From: Mesorhizobium australicum WSM2073
GTDB lineage: Bacteria; Pseudomonadota; Alphaproteobacteria; Rhizobiales; Rhizobiaceae
Assembly: GCF_000230995.2 (NCBI RefSeq)
Contig: NC_019973.1
Span: forward strand, 2,556,001-2,620,000
DNA length: 64,000 bases
Direction of reading: 5' to 3'
Shown: in pieces, positions 26,609-35,119 of the stretch
How positions within the stretch are numbered: the first letter of the stretch is position 1
Layout of the letters: every line of letters begins with the position of its first letter
Program-made: the position numbers and the translations under genes
The notes under the pieces: generated by a model
Databases searched by the model: none
Seen by the model: only the letters and a program-made list of their open reading frames with translations
What the model was told of the DNA's origin: nothing

Positions 26609-26713
26609 CAGAAGGCATTATAGGTTGCGCCGCGAAACCGGCATCCTGCGGACGCATGATATGTCCAGCCCATGGCTCTCGGACTGGACCCGGCGTGCGA
26701 ATTCCAGGTCTGC

Positions 26714-28105
26714 TTAGCGGAAAGCCCTGGAAATCTGGTCCGTGAGAGGTTTCAGCATATACGACCAGACATTGCGTTCATCCGTGCGGATGTGAACTTC
26801 CGCTGGCATGCCCGGTCTGAGTTGCCTGGCTTCCTTCAAGCACTCCGACTGACTGTCGACCTTGATACGGGCCGAAAAGTACGAAAGCTGGCGTTGCGGA
26901 TCTTTGATCAGGTCCGCCGAGATGTACTTGACGGAGCCGTTGCAAACAGGGGTAGTCCCGGCATCGAAAGCTGGAAACCGGATCGAAACGCTCTGTCCCG
27001 GGTTGACGTCGTCTATGCGGGAAGGAGGGATCAACGCGTCCACGACAAGGTTGTCGGCCTCGGGAACGATCGTCATCAGCAGTTCGCCCGGGGCGACCAC
27101 GCCGCCGACAGTGTGAACGGACGACTGCTGAACTGTGCCGGATTGCGGAGCGCGGATCTCGGTTTTGGTCAGTTCGTCTTGCGCCACGATCTTGCGTTCG
27201 TTGAGTTCGGTGCGCTTGGCTTCAGTCTCGCGCAGTTCACCGGTCACATCGCTTCGCCGTTGCTCGTCGAGCTGCAGAATCTGCAACTCGATCTCGCTGA
27301 TCTTGGCCTGTGCCTCTGCTACCGCGGCTGCAAGTCGCCCCGACTCGCCCTTGGCTCGCGTCGCATCCAGCCTGACGTTGCTGATCCTCTCTTTGGATAC
27401 CAGTTTCTTCGAATAGAGGGCATCGACATCCGTAAGGTCAGTGCTCAGCAGCGCCGCTGATTCATCGGCTGCAACCTGCTGCGCCTTCAGGCCATCGATC
27501 TGACGCTCGAGTTGCTTTGTTTGGCTCGACAAGAGCGCCTTCTGCCCGGCCAATGCCGAGGCACGGGTTTCGAACAGAGCGCGCTCGCCGCTGACAAGGG
27601 CGGCCAGCTCCGGCTTTGGCATCCCGGCCTCAAGGCCGGCTGGAAGCTGCATTTCACGCAAACCGCCGCGTTCGGCCTCCAGTCGCGCAAGCCGCACCGT
27701 GGTGCGATCAAGATCTTCGCTGATGATCTGCAGATTGGCCCGTGGCAGCGTGCCGTCCAGCCGGACCAATATGTCACCGGCCCGAACATGGTCGCCGTCT
27801 TGCGCAAAGATGCCGCCGATCGTGCCGCCGGTCTGGTGCTGGACCTTCTTGATGTTGCTTTCGACCACCACCGTGGCGGGCGCGATCACGGCACCAGCTA
27901 TCTTGGTCAAGCCAAGCCATGCTCCGCCGCCGACCACCAGCAGGCCAGTCACAACGAGCCCCAGCGTCATGCTTGGCCAAAGGGTCCCTGGCGCAAGGAT
28001 GCTGTCTGGCACCTTGGGCAAGTCGGTTTCGGCGGGCTGATCTCGAGTTCCGAACCGGGCAAGTGTCGGCATGAACGCAAGCACGCGGGGCAAGATGTCA
28101 CGCAT
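26714..28105 (-). CDS. type I secretion membrane-fusion protein (PrsE/HlyD family)
   Basis: A 463-residue periplasmic adaptor. One N-terminal helix (about 45-65, LGLVVTGLLVVGGGAWLGL) is followed by a split biotinyl-lipoyl half (VQHQTGGTIGGIFAQDGDHV), a long coiled-coil hairpin (about 130-290), the second half (IRAPQSGTVQQSSVHTVGGV) and a beta-barrel ending GMPAEVHIRTDER, all standard for T1SS HlyD proteins. It overlaps prsD by 8 bases. With the outer-membrane TolC supplied elsewhere, it should export the RTX protein encoded at 30257. Confidence 0.92.
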   Translation of the reverse strand: MRDILPRVLAFMPTLARFGTRDQPAETDLPKVPDSILAPGTLWPSMTLGLVVTGLLVVGGGAWLGLTKIAGAVIAPATVVVESNIKKVQHQTGGTIGGIFAQDGDHVRAGDILVRLDGTLPRANLQIISEDLDRTTVRLARLEAERGGLREMQLPAGLEAGMPKPELAALVSGERALFETRASALAGQKALLSSQTKQLERQIDGLKAQQVAADESAALLSTDLTDVDALYSKKLVSKERISNVRLDATRAKGESGRLAAAVAEAQAKISEIELQILQLDEQRRSDVTGELRETEAKRTELNERKIVAQDELTKTEIRAPQSGTVQQSSVHTVGGVVAPGELLMTIVPEADNLVVDALIPPSRIDDVNPGQSVSIRFPAFDAGTTPVCNGSVKYISADLIKDPQRQLSYFSARIKVDSQSECLKEARQLRPGMPAEVHIRTDERNVWSYMLKPLTDQISRAFR

Positions 28106-29852
28106 GTCCGGTCACTCCCGAGTGGATGGGCGCGATCGAAGATGGACGTTGCGCGGCAGGCGAGGGCGGCCGCCGCATGCCGGCAAGCACTTCCTCGCGC
28201 GAGCCGAAGGTGCGCAGCCTGCCATCCGCCAGGACCATGACCTGATCGATGTTGGTGAGGGCAGATGGCCTGTGTGCAACAACGATCACAATACCTCCAC
28301 GCTGGCGGACGGCCATGATGGCTCCGGCCAGGGCGGCGTCACCTTCAACGTCGAGATTTGAGTTTGGCTCGTCCAGCACGACCAGGAACGGGTTGCCGTA
28401 GAGCGCCCGGGCAAGGCCGATAAGCTGCCTTTGCCCTGCCGACAGCGCTCTTCCTCCCTCGCCGATGCGCGTCTGGAAGCCTGCCGGCAGATGCATGATC
28501 ATCGAGTGGACGCCCGCGGCTTTCGCCGCGGCGAGCACGCCCTGGGGGTCGCTCTTGCCGCCAAATCTCGAAATATTGTCCGCCACCGTCCCGTCGAACA
28601 GTTCAACATCCTGCGGCAGATAGCCAATGTGGGCGCCGAGCCGTTGCGCGTCCCACTGGTCGAGAGAGGCCCCGTCCAGCCGCACCGTGCCGTGCAGAGG
28701 GCTCCAAACTCCCACCAGCGCGCGCACCAATGTTGTCTTTCCCGAGCCGCTTGGGCCGATAACGGCCATTCCCGCGCCGCTCGAAAGCTGGAAGCTTACA
28801 TCGATGAGCGTCGGCCTGGGTGTACCCGGAGGCGCTACCGCCAAACTATCGACCGCCAGGCGAGCCTCTGGCGGCGGCAACTTCATGGATTCGATTGGAC
28901 TCTCGAACGCACGGAGCGCCGCTTTCAACTGGGAATAGCTCTGCCGGGTGGACAGGAAACCCCGCCAGTTCGCAATCGCCGCATCGACCGGGGCTAGCGC
29001 GCGACCCAGCAATATCGACGACGCGATGATCACGCCAGGGGATGCTTCGCCTCCGATGACGAGATACGCGCCGAGCCCTAGCACCGAAGATTGCAGCACC
29101 ATCCTAAGCGCCTTCGACAGCGAGCTGATTCCACCCACGATGTCGGAGAGCCGCTCCTGATAGGAGAGATAGGCGTGAGTGACTTCGCCCCAGCGCCCCG
29201 CCAGCCGTTCGGAGAGGCCCATCGCGTGGACCACCTCGGCATTCCGACGGCCGGAATCAGCAAGCGCGCGCTGTGTCAGGATCGCTTCAGACGCCAGCGC
29301 CGCAGGGCGGCGGCTGATGATCTCAGCCACGATGGTCAGCACGACGACGGCGACGGAGCCGAAGGTCGCAAGCACGCCGAGCGACGGATGCAACATGTAG
29401 ATAATGAGCAGATAAAACGGGATCCACGGCGCGTCGAAAAGAACCGTCGGCCCCGTTCCCGAAAGGAATCCGCGCAATTGATCGAGGTCCCGCAACGGAA
29501 GCACCCGGTCCGCTTCTCGACCGGCCCTGAGCGGGAGAAGCAACGAAATTGCGAATGTTCTCTGCTGCAAACTGCAGTAGAATCGACTGGCGATTCGGAC
29601 CAGTAGACGAAGCCGCACGAAATCGAGCAGACCGTAGGCCGCATAGAGGCCCAGCATTCCGATGGTGAACCCGACCAAGGTCGGGACGCTTTGCGACGGC
29701 AGGACGCGATCATAGACCTGCAGCATGTAAACGGATCCGGTCAACGCAAGGATGTTTATCATTGCGGAAAAGAGTCCGATGCCAGCTATCCCAGGCAGGC
29801 AGTCCAGTATTGCGGAGCGTAGCGGAGAGGCGTTTTGTGGTTCTTTATTCAT
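28098..29852 (-). CDS. type I secretion ABC transporter (PrsD family)
   Basis: A 584-residue half-transporter: six membrane helices (about 20-300) and an ATPase domain with Walker A GPSGSGKTT, Q-loop YLPQDVELFDG, signature LSAGQRQLIGLARAL, Walker B LVVLDEPNSNLD and the switch His in VAHRPS. The N-terminus lacks a peptidase domain, as expected for exporters of C-terminal-signal RTX cargo. The ribosome site before the ATG at 29852 is weak, and a 17-bp palindrome lies 14 bases upstream. It is divergent from the RTX gene. Confidence 0.93.
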   Translation of the reverse strand: MNKEPQNASPLRSAILDCLPGIAGIGLFSAMINILALTGSVYMLQVYDRVLPSQSVPTLVGFTIGMLGLYAAYGLLDFVRLRLLVRIASRFYCSLQQRTFAISLLLPLRAGREADRVLPLRDLDQLRGFLSGTGPTVLFDAPWIPFYLLIIYMLHPSLGVLATFGSVAVVVLTIVAEIISRRPAALASEAILTQRALADSGRRNAEVVHAMGLSERLAGRWGEVTHAYLSYQERLSDIVGGISSLSKALRMVLQSSVLGLGAYLVIGGEASPGVIIASSILLGRALAPVDAAIANWRGFLSTRQSYSQLKAALRAFESPIESMKLPPPEARLAVDSLAVAPPGTPRPTLIDVSFQLSSGAGMAVIGPSGSGKTTLVRALVGVWSPLHGTVRLDGASLDQWDAQRLGAHIGYLPQDVELFDGTVADNISRFGGKSDPQGVLAAAKAAGVHSMIMHLPAGFQTRIGEGGRALSAGQRQLIGLARALYGNPFLVVLDEPNSNLDVEGDAALAGAIMAVRQRGGIVIVVAHRPSALTNIDQVMVLADGRLRTFGSREEVLAGMRRPPSPAAQRPSSIAPIHSGVTGHA

Positions 29853-29866
29853 AGCTTATTGCTATG

Positions 29867-29883
29867 ACACGACGTTGTCGTGT
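29867..29883. promoter_or_regulatory. palindrome before prsD
   Basis: ACACGAC-GTT-GTCGTGT is perfect over 7+7 bases and ends 14 bases before the prsD ATG. It could be a repressor site or, in the mRNA, a hairpin close to a weak ribosome site. Confidence 0.5.
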
Positions 29884-30064
29884 GTCTTTCTTTGTTCATC
29901 CGATAGGTAACCTTTTCTGATTCCACCATATCACATGCGCCCCCGGGACATGATGGCTCGCTAACATATGGCGAACTTTATGCAAAATGAAGCGAAATCG
30001 TGGCCGGGAGTCGCGGTGGGGAGAGGGGTGCCTGTGAAAACAGTGGAGAACTGTGCATGCGGTC

Positions 30065-30104
30065 GTCAGTGGAAAACCCGCAGATTTCTCTGCAAGCCAC
30101 TGAC
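30065..30104. promoter_or_regulatory. composite inverted repeat upstream of the RTX gene
   Basis: Outer arms GTCAGTGG / CCACTGAC (8 bp, perfect) enclose an inner hairpin GCAGA-TTTC-TCTGC. The palindrome TTTAC-A-GTAAA follows at once (30105-30115). It lies 150-190 bases before the RTX ATG and upstream of the CTAATGTAGCT element. Confidence 0.5.
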
Positions 30105-30192
30105 TTTACAGTAAATTGCACCGACCCGTTGATGTGGCCATCCCCACAGCGATCAAAAACTTCGTTCAAAGATGTTGGTATGTGATTTTCAT

Positions 30193-30203
30193 CTAATGTA
30201 GCT
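30193..30203 (+). promoter_or_regulatory. shared element CTAATGTAGCT, copy 1
   Basis: CTAATGTAGCT, followed two bases later by CGGT, lies 54 bases before the RTX ATG. The same 11 bases followed directly by CGGT occur at 45299, upstream of the nucleotidyltransferase operon. Confidence 0.5.
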
Positions 30204-30256
30204 TTCGGTCTAACCCCCATCCAGGGCGGGGTGTTGCCAAACAAGAAGGAAAACGC

Positions 30257-31966
30257 ATGGCGACTCTCCATTATGCATCAGGCGGTTCGGCTGCCGAAGT
30301 TGCGGGCGCCGGATTTAACCTGGCGGACGTTCAGTATCTTTCGCAGGTCAATGAGCTGCCCAGCGGAATGAAGGGGCTTGTCTATCTAAGCGCTCATGAC
30401 GGGGTGACCTCGTCGTTCATCGAAAAAGTCACGCCCTTCCTCAACAATCCAAAAGTGTTTGGATTTTTCCTGATGGACGAGCCGGATCCTACCGGCAGAT
30501 GGGGCACCTACGCGAGTGCGGCAAATCTGAAGGCTGAATCCGACTGGATCCATTCCCACTTCCCGGGCGCCAAGACCTTCATCACCATGATGAATATGGG
30601 GTCGTCCACCAACCCGGACTTTTCCAACACCTATAATCCCGCCAACACCGGGATCGACTACTATGGACTGGACCCATACCCGGTTCGCACGGGGATAAGC
30701 AGCGTCGACTACAACATGATCGACAGAGCCGTGGCAGCGGCCGTGAAATCAGGCATTCCGGCTGACAAGATCGTTCCTGTATATCAGACATTTGGCGGCG
30801 GCGGTTGGCAGACGGACACCGGCGGCAAGCACGTCATGCCAACGTCGACCCAAATGCAAACGATGATCGATCACTGGGCAAAGCTGGTTCCGTCCCCAGC
30901 CTTCGACTATGCGTATGCCTGGGGTTCTCAGAATGGCGACACCGCCCTGGAGAACTCCCCTGAGTTGCAGGCCGTTTTTCGCCAGCACAACCTCGCCAGC
31001 CCTAGTCCTTCGACACCGCCTCCGAGTTCCGAGCCGACAACGCCTACGCCCACCACGCCGACTGTCCCCGATCCCACGCAGTCGACCCATCACATCTTCC
31101 ATGGCGGCCCTGGCGCGGACGTATTTCATTCGACCAGCGGGGACGACGTTTACTATGTCAACAATGCACATGATAAGGTGATGGAGGCATCAGGCGGCGG
31201 CTTCGACAAGGTGGTCGCCTCGGTCAGCTACGCATTGTCTGCTGGTTCGCATGTCGAGCAACTCTCGACCGACAAGACGGGCGGCACACATACGATCAAC
31301 TTGACGGGCAACGAGTTCGGCCAGGCGATCAATGGCAATTACGGCTCCAACAAGATCGATGGTCGAGGCGGCGCCGATACAATGAAAGGCTATGGCGGCA
31401 ACGACACCTATTTTGTCGACAATGTGCATGACAAGGTGGTGGAGCAGCCAGGCAACGGCAAGGACGCGGTGTTCGCCTCGGTGAGCTATGCTCTCTCGGC
31501 GGGTTCATCCGTCGAGAAACTTGCGACCACGCAGGCTTCGGGAACGGGGCAAATCAACCTGACGGGCAACGAGTTTGCCCAGACGATCCAAGGAAATGCC
31601 GGCGCCAACAAGATCAATGGCGGGGGTGGTTCCGATACGCTGACGGGCTTTGGCGGCAAGGACGTCTTCGTGTTCAACACCGCGCTTGGCTCTGGAAATG
31701 TCGACAAGATAACCGACTTCAAGGTTTCCCAGGACAAAATCCAACTTGATCACAGCGTATTCAGCGGACTCCAGCAGGGCGCCCTTTCGGCCGCGAACTT
31801 TCACATCGGCAAAGGTGCGCATGATGGAAGCGACCACGTCATCTATAACAGTTCGACCGGCGCGCTCTCTTTCGACAGTGACGGTATCGGCGGCCATGCT
31901 CAGACGCAGTTTGCGACCGTTGCTCCGCATCTCTCAATTGGCGCGAGCTCCTTTTTCGTGGTTTGA
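30257..31966 (+). CDS. secreted TIM-barrel/RTX protein, likely T1SS glycan hydrolase
   Basis: A 569-residue protein without an N-terminal signal peptide. Residues 1-245 look like a glycosidase-type barrel: GFFLMDEPDPTG with Asp74 and Glu75, IDYYGLDPYP with Asp139, and FDYAYAWGSQNGD. A Pro/Thr/Ser linker (about 248-280) joins it to RTX calcium-binding repeats (GGxGxDxL-like: GRGGADTMKGYGGNDT, GGGGSDTLTGFGGKD) and a C-terminal tail ending SIGASSFFVV, a T1SS-type signal. AAGGA precedes the ATG. It is divergent from the PrsD/PrsE exporter. Hydrolysis of the host's own polysaccharide, as for rhizobial PlyA/ExsH, is an inference; I cannot name the hydrolase family. Confidence 0.85.
   Translation: MATLHYASGGSAAEVAGAGFNLADVQYLSQVNELPSGMKGLVYLSAHDGVTSSFIEKVTPFLNNPKVFGFFLMDEPDPTGRWGTYASAANLKAESDWIHSHFPGAKTFITMMNMGSSTNPDFSNTYNPANTGIDYYGLDPYPVRTGISSVDYNMIDRAVAAAVKSGIPADKIVPVYQTFGGGGWQTDTGGKHVMPTSTQMQTMIDHWAKLVPSPAFDYAYAWGSQNGDTALENSPELQAVFRQHNLASPSPSTPPPSSEPTTPTPTTPTVPDPTQSTHHIFHGGPGADVFHSTSGDDVYYVNNAHDKVMEASGGGFDKVVASVSYALSAGSHVEQLSTDKTGGTHTINLTGNEFGQAINGNYGSNKIDGRGGADTMKGYGGNDTYFVDNVHDKVVEQPGNGKDAVFASVSYALSAGSSVEKLATTQASGTGQINLTGNEFAQTIQGNAGANKINGGGGSDTLTGFGGKDVFVFNTALGSGNVDKITDFKVSQDKIQLDHSVFSGLQQGALSAANFHIGKGAHDGSDHVIYNSSTGALSFDSDGIGGHAQTQFATVAPHLSIGASSFFVV
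31142..31657 (+). repeat. two tandem 86-residue RTX modules
   Basis: Residues 296-381 and 382-467 of the RTX protein are direct repeats of 258 bases each. Both run from D-x-YxV-x-N, through SVSYALSAGS, to INLTGNEF and a glycine-rich GGGGxD turn. Confidence 0.85.
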
Positions 31967-31983
31967 CGCGCGCAGTTGTGCTT

Positions 31984-32010
31984 CCGGCAGGAGCTGAGCG
32001 CTCCTGCCGG
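31984..32010 (+). terminator. hairpin after the RTX gene
   Basis: A perfect 11-bp stem CCGGCAGGAGC / GCTCCTGCCGG with a 5-base loop begins 17 bases after the stop. It is followed by TCGGCTTCTCC, so the U-tract is poor, but the stem is very strong. Confidence 0.72.
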
Positions 32011-32133
32011 TCGGCTTCTCCGCTCGCCGTCGAGTTGAGCGCGCACGCCGCTTTTTGGGCTAAAAACGGCTGCCGTCCGAGGCATTGCGGGAACATTCTG
32101 CCTTGATCGTGGTTTGGTGCCATCGCGCAGGGG

Positions 32134-32394
32134 ATGGATGACGTGCCAAGCTACGAAGTCGAGGAGATTTTCGCCGGCCAAGTCGTGGTGACCCACAAGG
32201 TAGTCGCACCAACTCCGTTTCGAGCAGCCAAGCTCGCGACAAACCGGGAAATCACGCTTCGTGCTTCCGAGGTCCGCTGGATCCGGGTATTCGAGCAGGA
32301 CGGCCGCCGCCGAGCCTATGAATATACGTTCTCGGATCGACCTCAACCCACCCCAACGAGCAATCTTGATAGTCCGATCACCCGTTCGCGATGA
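32134..32394 (+). CDS. small conserved hypothetical protein
   Basis: An 86-residue soluble protein (MDDVPSYEVEEIFAGQVVV). The pattern SYEVEEIFxGxVVxxHxVxAPTPFRAAKLAT followed by RWIRVFEQ is one I associate with rhizobial small proteins of unknown role. A GGGG lies just before the ATG. It stands alone between the RTX terminator and the polysaccharide operon, on the same strand. The following 254 bases hold no gene I can support. Confidence 0.6.
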   Translation: MDDVPSYEVEEIFAGQVVVTHKVVAPTPFRAAKLATNREITLRASEVRWIRVFEQDGRRRAYEYTFSDRPQPTPTSNLDSPITRSR

Positions 32395-32648
32395 ATGCGC
32401 ATTCGCGCGGCTGATCCCATAGCGCACGGCGTCTCGATCCAAACAGTCCAGCCCGCGGTCTGACCCTTGCGCCGTTGGCACGCAAGCATGGTTCTAGTTG
32501 CGTCATTCGAACGGACGAGGACAACGGCCAGCCCTGCCCGTAGCCTGAATTGCTGGTGTAAATCGCAACGAAATCGGGCCATGGGAAACGATCCAAGTTC
32601 GAGCCGCTTATGGGAGCCGAAGGCCCGCTGGATTTCGGGAGCGGCACG

Positions 32649-33860
32649 ATGAACCCGCACCTGGTTTGCATCGGCGGCGAGGATCACGCCCTGAGGATCT
32701 CGTTTCTGATGGAACTCCGCGAGCGGGGTTTTCGGGTCACCGCGGTCTCGACGGGCGATGAAGCTCTGTTTTTACGGCACGGCATTCCGCACCGCCGCTA
32801 CGAGTTCAATCGCTTTGCCAATGGCAGCGGCAAAGCCGGGACGATCAGGACATTGCGAAGGTTGTTGCGGGAACTCCGCCCCGACATCGTCCAAAGCTTC
32901 GATACGAAACCCAATTTGCTAACCCCGCTGGCGGTGCGGGGAGAAGTCCCGGTCGTCCGCACGATCAACGGCTTGGGCTGGACCTTCTCATCGCTGGAGC
33001 CGCGAGCCTTGGCCATGCGGCCCGCCTTCTGCGGTCTGCAGTGGGTTGCTTCCTTCTGGACTGCTGCCACGGTTTTCCAAAATCGCGACGACCAAGCCTT
33101 TTTTGAGCGCTATCGGCTGATCCCACGCGGCAGCGGACGCCTTATTCAGGGGTCGGGCATCGACGTCAATGCATTCGCGGTGGCAAGACGTCTTGCCTCA
33201 TCACCAGCGGCAATGCGGCGGGAATTCGGACTGGAATCGGCCGAGATCGTCATTTTTGTCGGCCGGCTCACCCGCCTTAAGGGCATTCCGACCCTTCTCG
33301 AGGCGATTCCGCACATTCTCTCCAAAAGACCTCATGCGCGTTTCGTGCTCGTTGGCCCACGGGAATCGGAAGGACCATTCGCCGTCGAAAAGTCCGAAAT
33401 CCAACGATTTGCTTCTCATGTAACCGTGCTGGGCAAACGGCATGATGTCCCCAGTCTGCTTGGCATGGCTGATTTGTTCGCCTTCCCAACGCAATATCGC
33501 GAGGGCGTTCCGCGCGTCTTGCTGGAAGCCGGACTCGCTGGATTGCCGATAGTCGCATCGCGAATGCCCGGTTGCAGCGACGTCGTCGAAGATGGGTGGA
33601 ACGGTTATCTGGTCACGCCGCGCGATGCTCGCGCCCTTGCGGACCGGATAGTCGACATACTGTCGGACCGCACCTTGGGAGCGGCCATGGGGCAGCGCTC
33701 CGCCTCGCTTGTCAGGGAGCGTTTTGCCCTGCCGGGCATCGTCGACCAGTACTGCGATGTCTATAAGAGCAATCTCAGGACCAAATCTCGCGGCTTGCTT
33801 GCTCCATCGCCTCTGGAGAGCGGCATTGCGAACCGCCGGTTGGACGGGGCGCGGCAATGA
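32649..33860 (+). CDS. GT4-family glycosyltransferase
   Basis: A 403-residue cytoplasmic GT-B enzyme. The N-terminal part (CIGGEDHALRISFLMELRERG, then DIVQSFDTKPNLL) is like WbpH/PglA-type transferases, and the C-terminal donor domain has VGRLTRLKGIPTLLEA, GMADLFAFPTQYREGVPRVLLEA and the EX7E pair. It should add a sugar to the lipid-linked repeat unit. The frame runs back to 32610; GGAG fits the ATG at 32649. It is the first gene of the Wzx/Wzy operon and overlaps the next gene by 4 bases. Confidence 0.9.
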   Translation: MNPHLVCIGGEDHALRISFLMELRERGFRVTAVSTGDEALFLRHGIPHRRYEFNRFANGSGKAGTIRTLRRLLRELRPDIVQSFDTKPNLLTPLAVRGEVPVVRTINGLGWTFSSLEPRALAMRPAFCGLQWVASFWTAATVFQNRDDQAFFERYRLIPRGSGRLIQGSGIDVNAFAVARRLASSPAAMRREFGLESAEIVIFVGRLTRLKGIPTLLEAIPHILSKRPHARFVLVGPRESEGPFAVEKSEIQRFASHVTVLGKRHDVPSLLGMADLFAFPTQYREGVPRVLLEAGLAGLPIVASRMPGCSDVVEDGWNGYLVTPRDARALADRIVDILSDRTLGAAMGQRSASLVRERFALPGIVDQYCDVYKSNLRTKSRGLLAPSPLESGIANRRLDGARQ

Positions 33861-35119
33861 TGCGCGACGCGTTGCTTGCCGGCGGTGTCATCCTGTCAGC
33901 CGCGTCGCAGCTCTCCGTCCCCGGCATGCCATTCGGCTATGGCGAACTGCTCCTGGCGCTTTGGATCATGCTGTCGGCCGGACGAATGTTGGTCGGCGGG
34001 CGCGTCGAAGCGACACCAGCCTTCGCGCAACTCGCGACTTTTTGGCTGCTCCTTTCTCTCGCATTGGGGATCGGCACGATCGTCGGCTACTTGACCACCC
34101 TGCTTTACCCGACAGGGTTGTTGCACGACACAATGGCCTACGTGCTGTTGGCCAGCATCACTTGCCTGGCGAGTGTGGAGCCCGACGCGGGGCGTCGTCT
34201 TCGGCGCAGCGGTTGGTGGACAATCGTGTTCGCCGACGCAATATTTGCCATCCAACTCGCCATCGCGTGGGGCTGGCTCCATCAGCCCGGCGTCGATCCG
34301 TGGTATTGGGACCGCTTCCGCGGCTGGTCTGAAAACCCGAACCAGCTCGCGCTCTATTGCGCGCTTCTTGGTCCGCTGGCGCTGCACCTTGCAACCACTA
34401 CTCGCAACCGGTGGGGTCAGGCCCTTGCGCTCTCAAGCCTCGTGTTCATCTTTTTTGTCGGCCGCCTGACCAGGAGCGATGCCTATCTCTACACCACGAT
34501 TGTAAGCGGCGTCGCCTTCCTCGGGTTGCGGTTGAAGGCATGGTTGGCATCCGATGGCAATCGAACCAGCCTGCCCAGGCAGATCGCACTTCTGCTGATG
34601 GTCGGCGCTGTCCCCCTGGTGATAGCGATGACCCCCTATCTTCTTAGCGAGGAAAGCTTTGCGGCGAATTTTGCCAAGAGCCTCACCAAGGACGGAGGCG
34701 GCGAGGCCACGGCTGAAACATTCGAACTTCGGGTTTATCTGTGGGATGAGGCGCTTCAGAAGGGGCTGCAATCGGCATCGCTCGGCCTCGGTCCTGGCCC
34801 CCACCTGGAGCGCCCGCCGACGGCCGACATGCAATTTCTGGAGCGGCCGTTCGAAGCGCACAATACGGTTCTCGACCTCTATCTGCAGGGCGGGCTGGTC
34901 GCCGTCATCGCCTTGCTGTGGATTGTTGGATCGGCGGCCATGTCCGCCTGGCGCGCTCGCTACGACGCGCTTTTGGTGCTCGTGGCGTCCGCAGCCGTGT
35001 TCAGCATACCGCACCTCATCATTCGTCATCCGATCGTGTGGTTTGCATTGACCTTCTGCCTCGTCGCGGGACCGCCAAGCGTTTTCCGGCGCGAGCTTGA
35101 GCCTTCAGAGGTGATGTGA
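33857..35119 (+). CDS. Wzy-like polysaccharide polymerase (O-antigen ligase fold)
   Basis: A 420-residue inner-membrane protein with about ten helices, including GYGELLLALWIMLSAGRMLV and LTTLLYPTGLLHDTMAYVLL. The conserved RGWSENPNQLALY in a mid-protein loop and FEAHNTVLDLYLQGGLVAV near the C-terminus are hallmarks of the Wzy_C/WaaL family (the His of AHN is catalytic in relatives). Between Wzx and glycosyltransferase genes it most likely polymerises the repeat unit in the periplasm. It is coupled to both neighbours by overlapping stop and start codons. Confidence 0.87.
   Translation: MMRDALLAGGVILSAASQLSVPGMPFGYGELLLALWIMLSAGRMLVGGRVEATPAFAQLATFWLLLSLALGIGTIVGYLTTLLYPTGLLHDTMAYVLLASITCLASVEPDAGRRLRRSGWWTIVFADAIFAIQLAIAWGWLHQPGVDPWYWDRFRGWSENPNQLALYCALLGPLALHLATTTRNRWGQALALSSLVFIFFVGRLTRSDAYLYTTIVSGVAFLGLRLKAWLASDGNRTSLPRQIALLLMVGAVPLVIAMTPYLLSEESFAANFAKSLTKDGGGEATAETFELRVYLWDEALQKGLQSASLGLGPGPHLERPPTADMQFLERPFEAHNTVLDLYLQGGLVAVIALLWIVGSAAMSAWRARYDALLVLVASAAVFSIPHLIIRHPIVWFALTFCLVAGPPSVFRRELEPSEVM

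Larger units (their letters stand above)
29853..30256. other. divergent regulatory region between prsD and the RTX gene
   Basis: These 404 bases hold no gene but much symmetry: a 17-bp palindrome at 29867, a composite cruciform at 30065-30104, an 11-bp palindrome TTTAC-A-GTAAA at 30105-30115, and the CTAATGTAGCT element at 30193 that recurs upstream of the second polysaccharide operon. Confidence 0.7.

Noticed and set aside
26663..26689. GTCCAG / CTGGAC inverted repeat after the PrsE-like gene as a terminator
   Set aside because: Only six base pairs with a 15-base loop and no T-run; too weak to call.
31130..31660. Repeats in the RTX gene as a CRISPR-like or mobile repeat
   Set aside because: They are in-frame 258-base protein modules with degenerate third positions, typical of RTX proteins.
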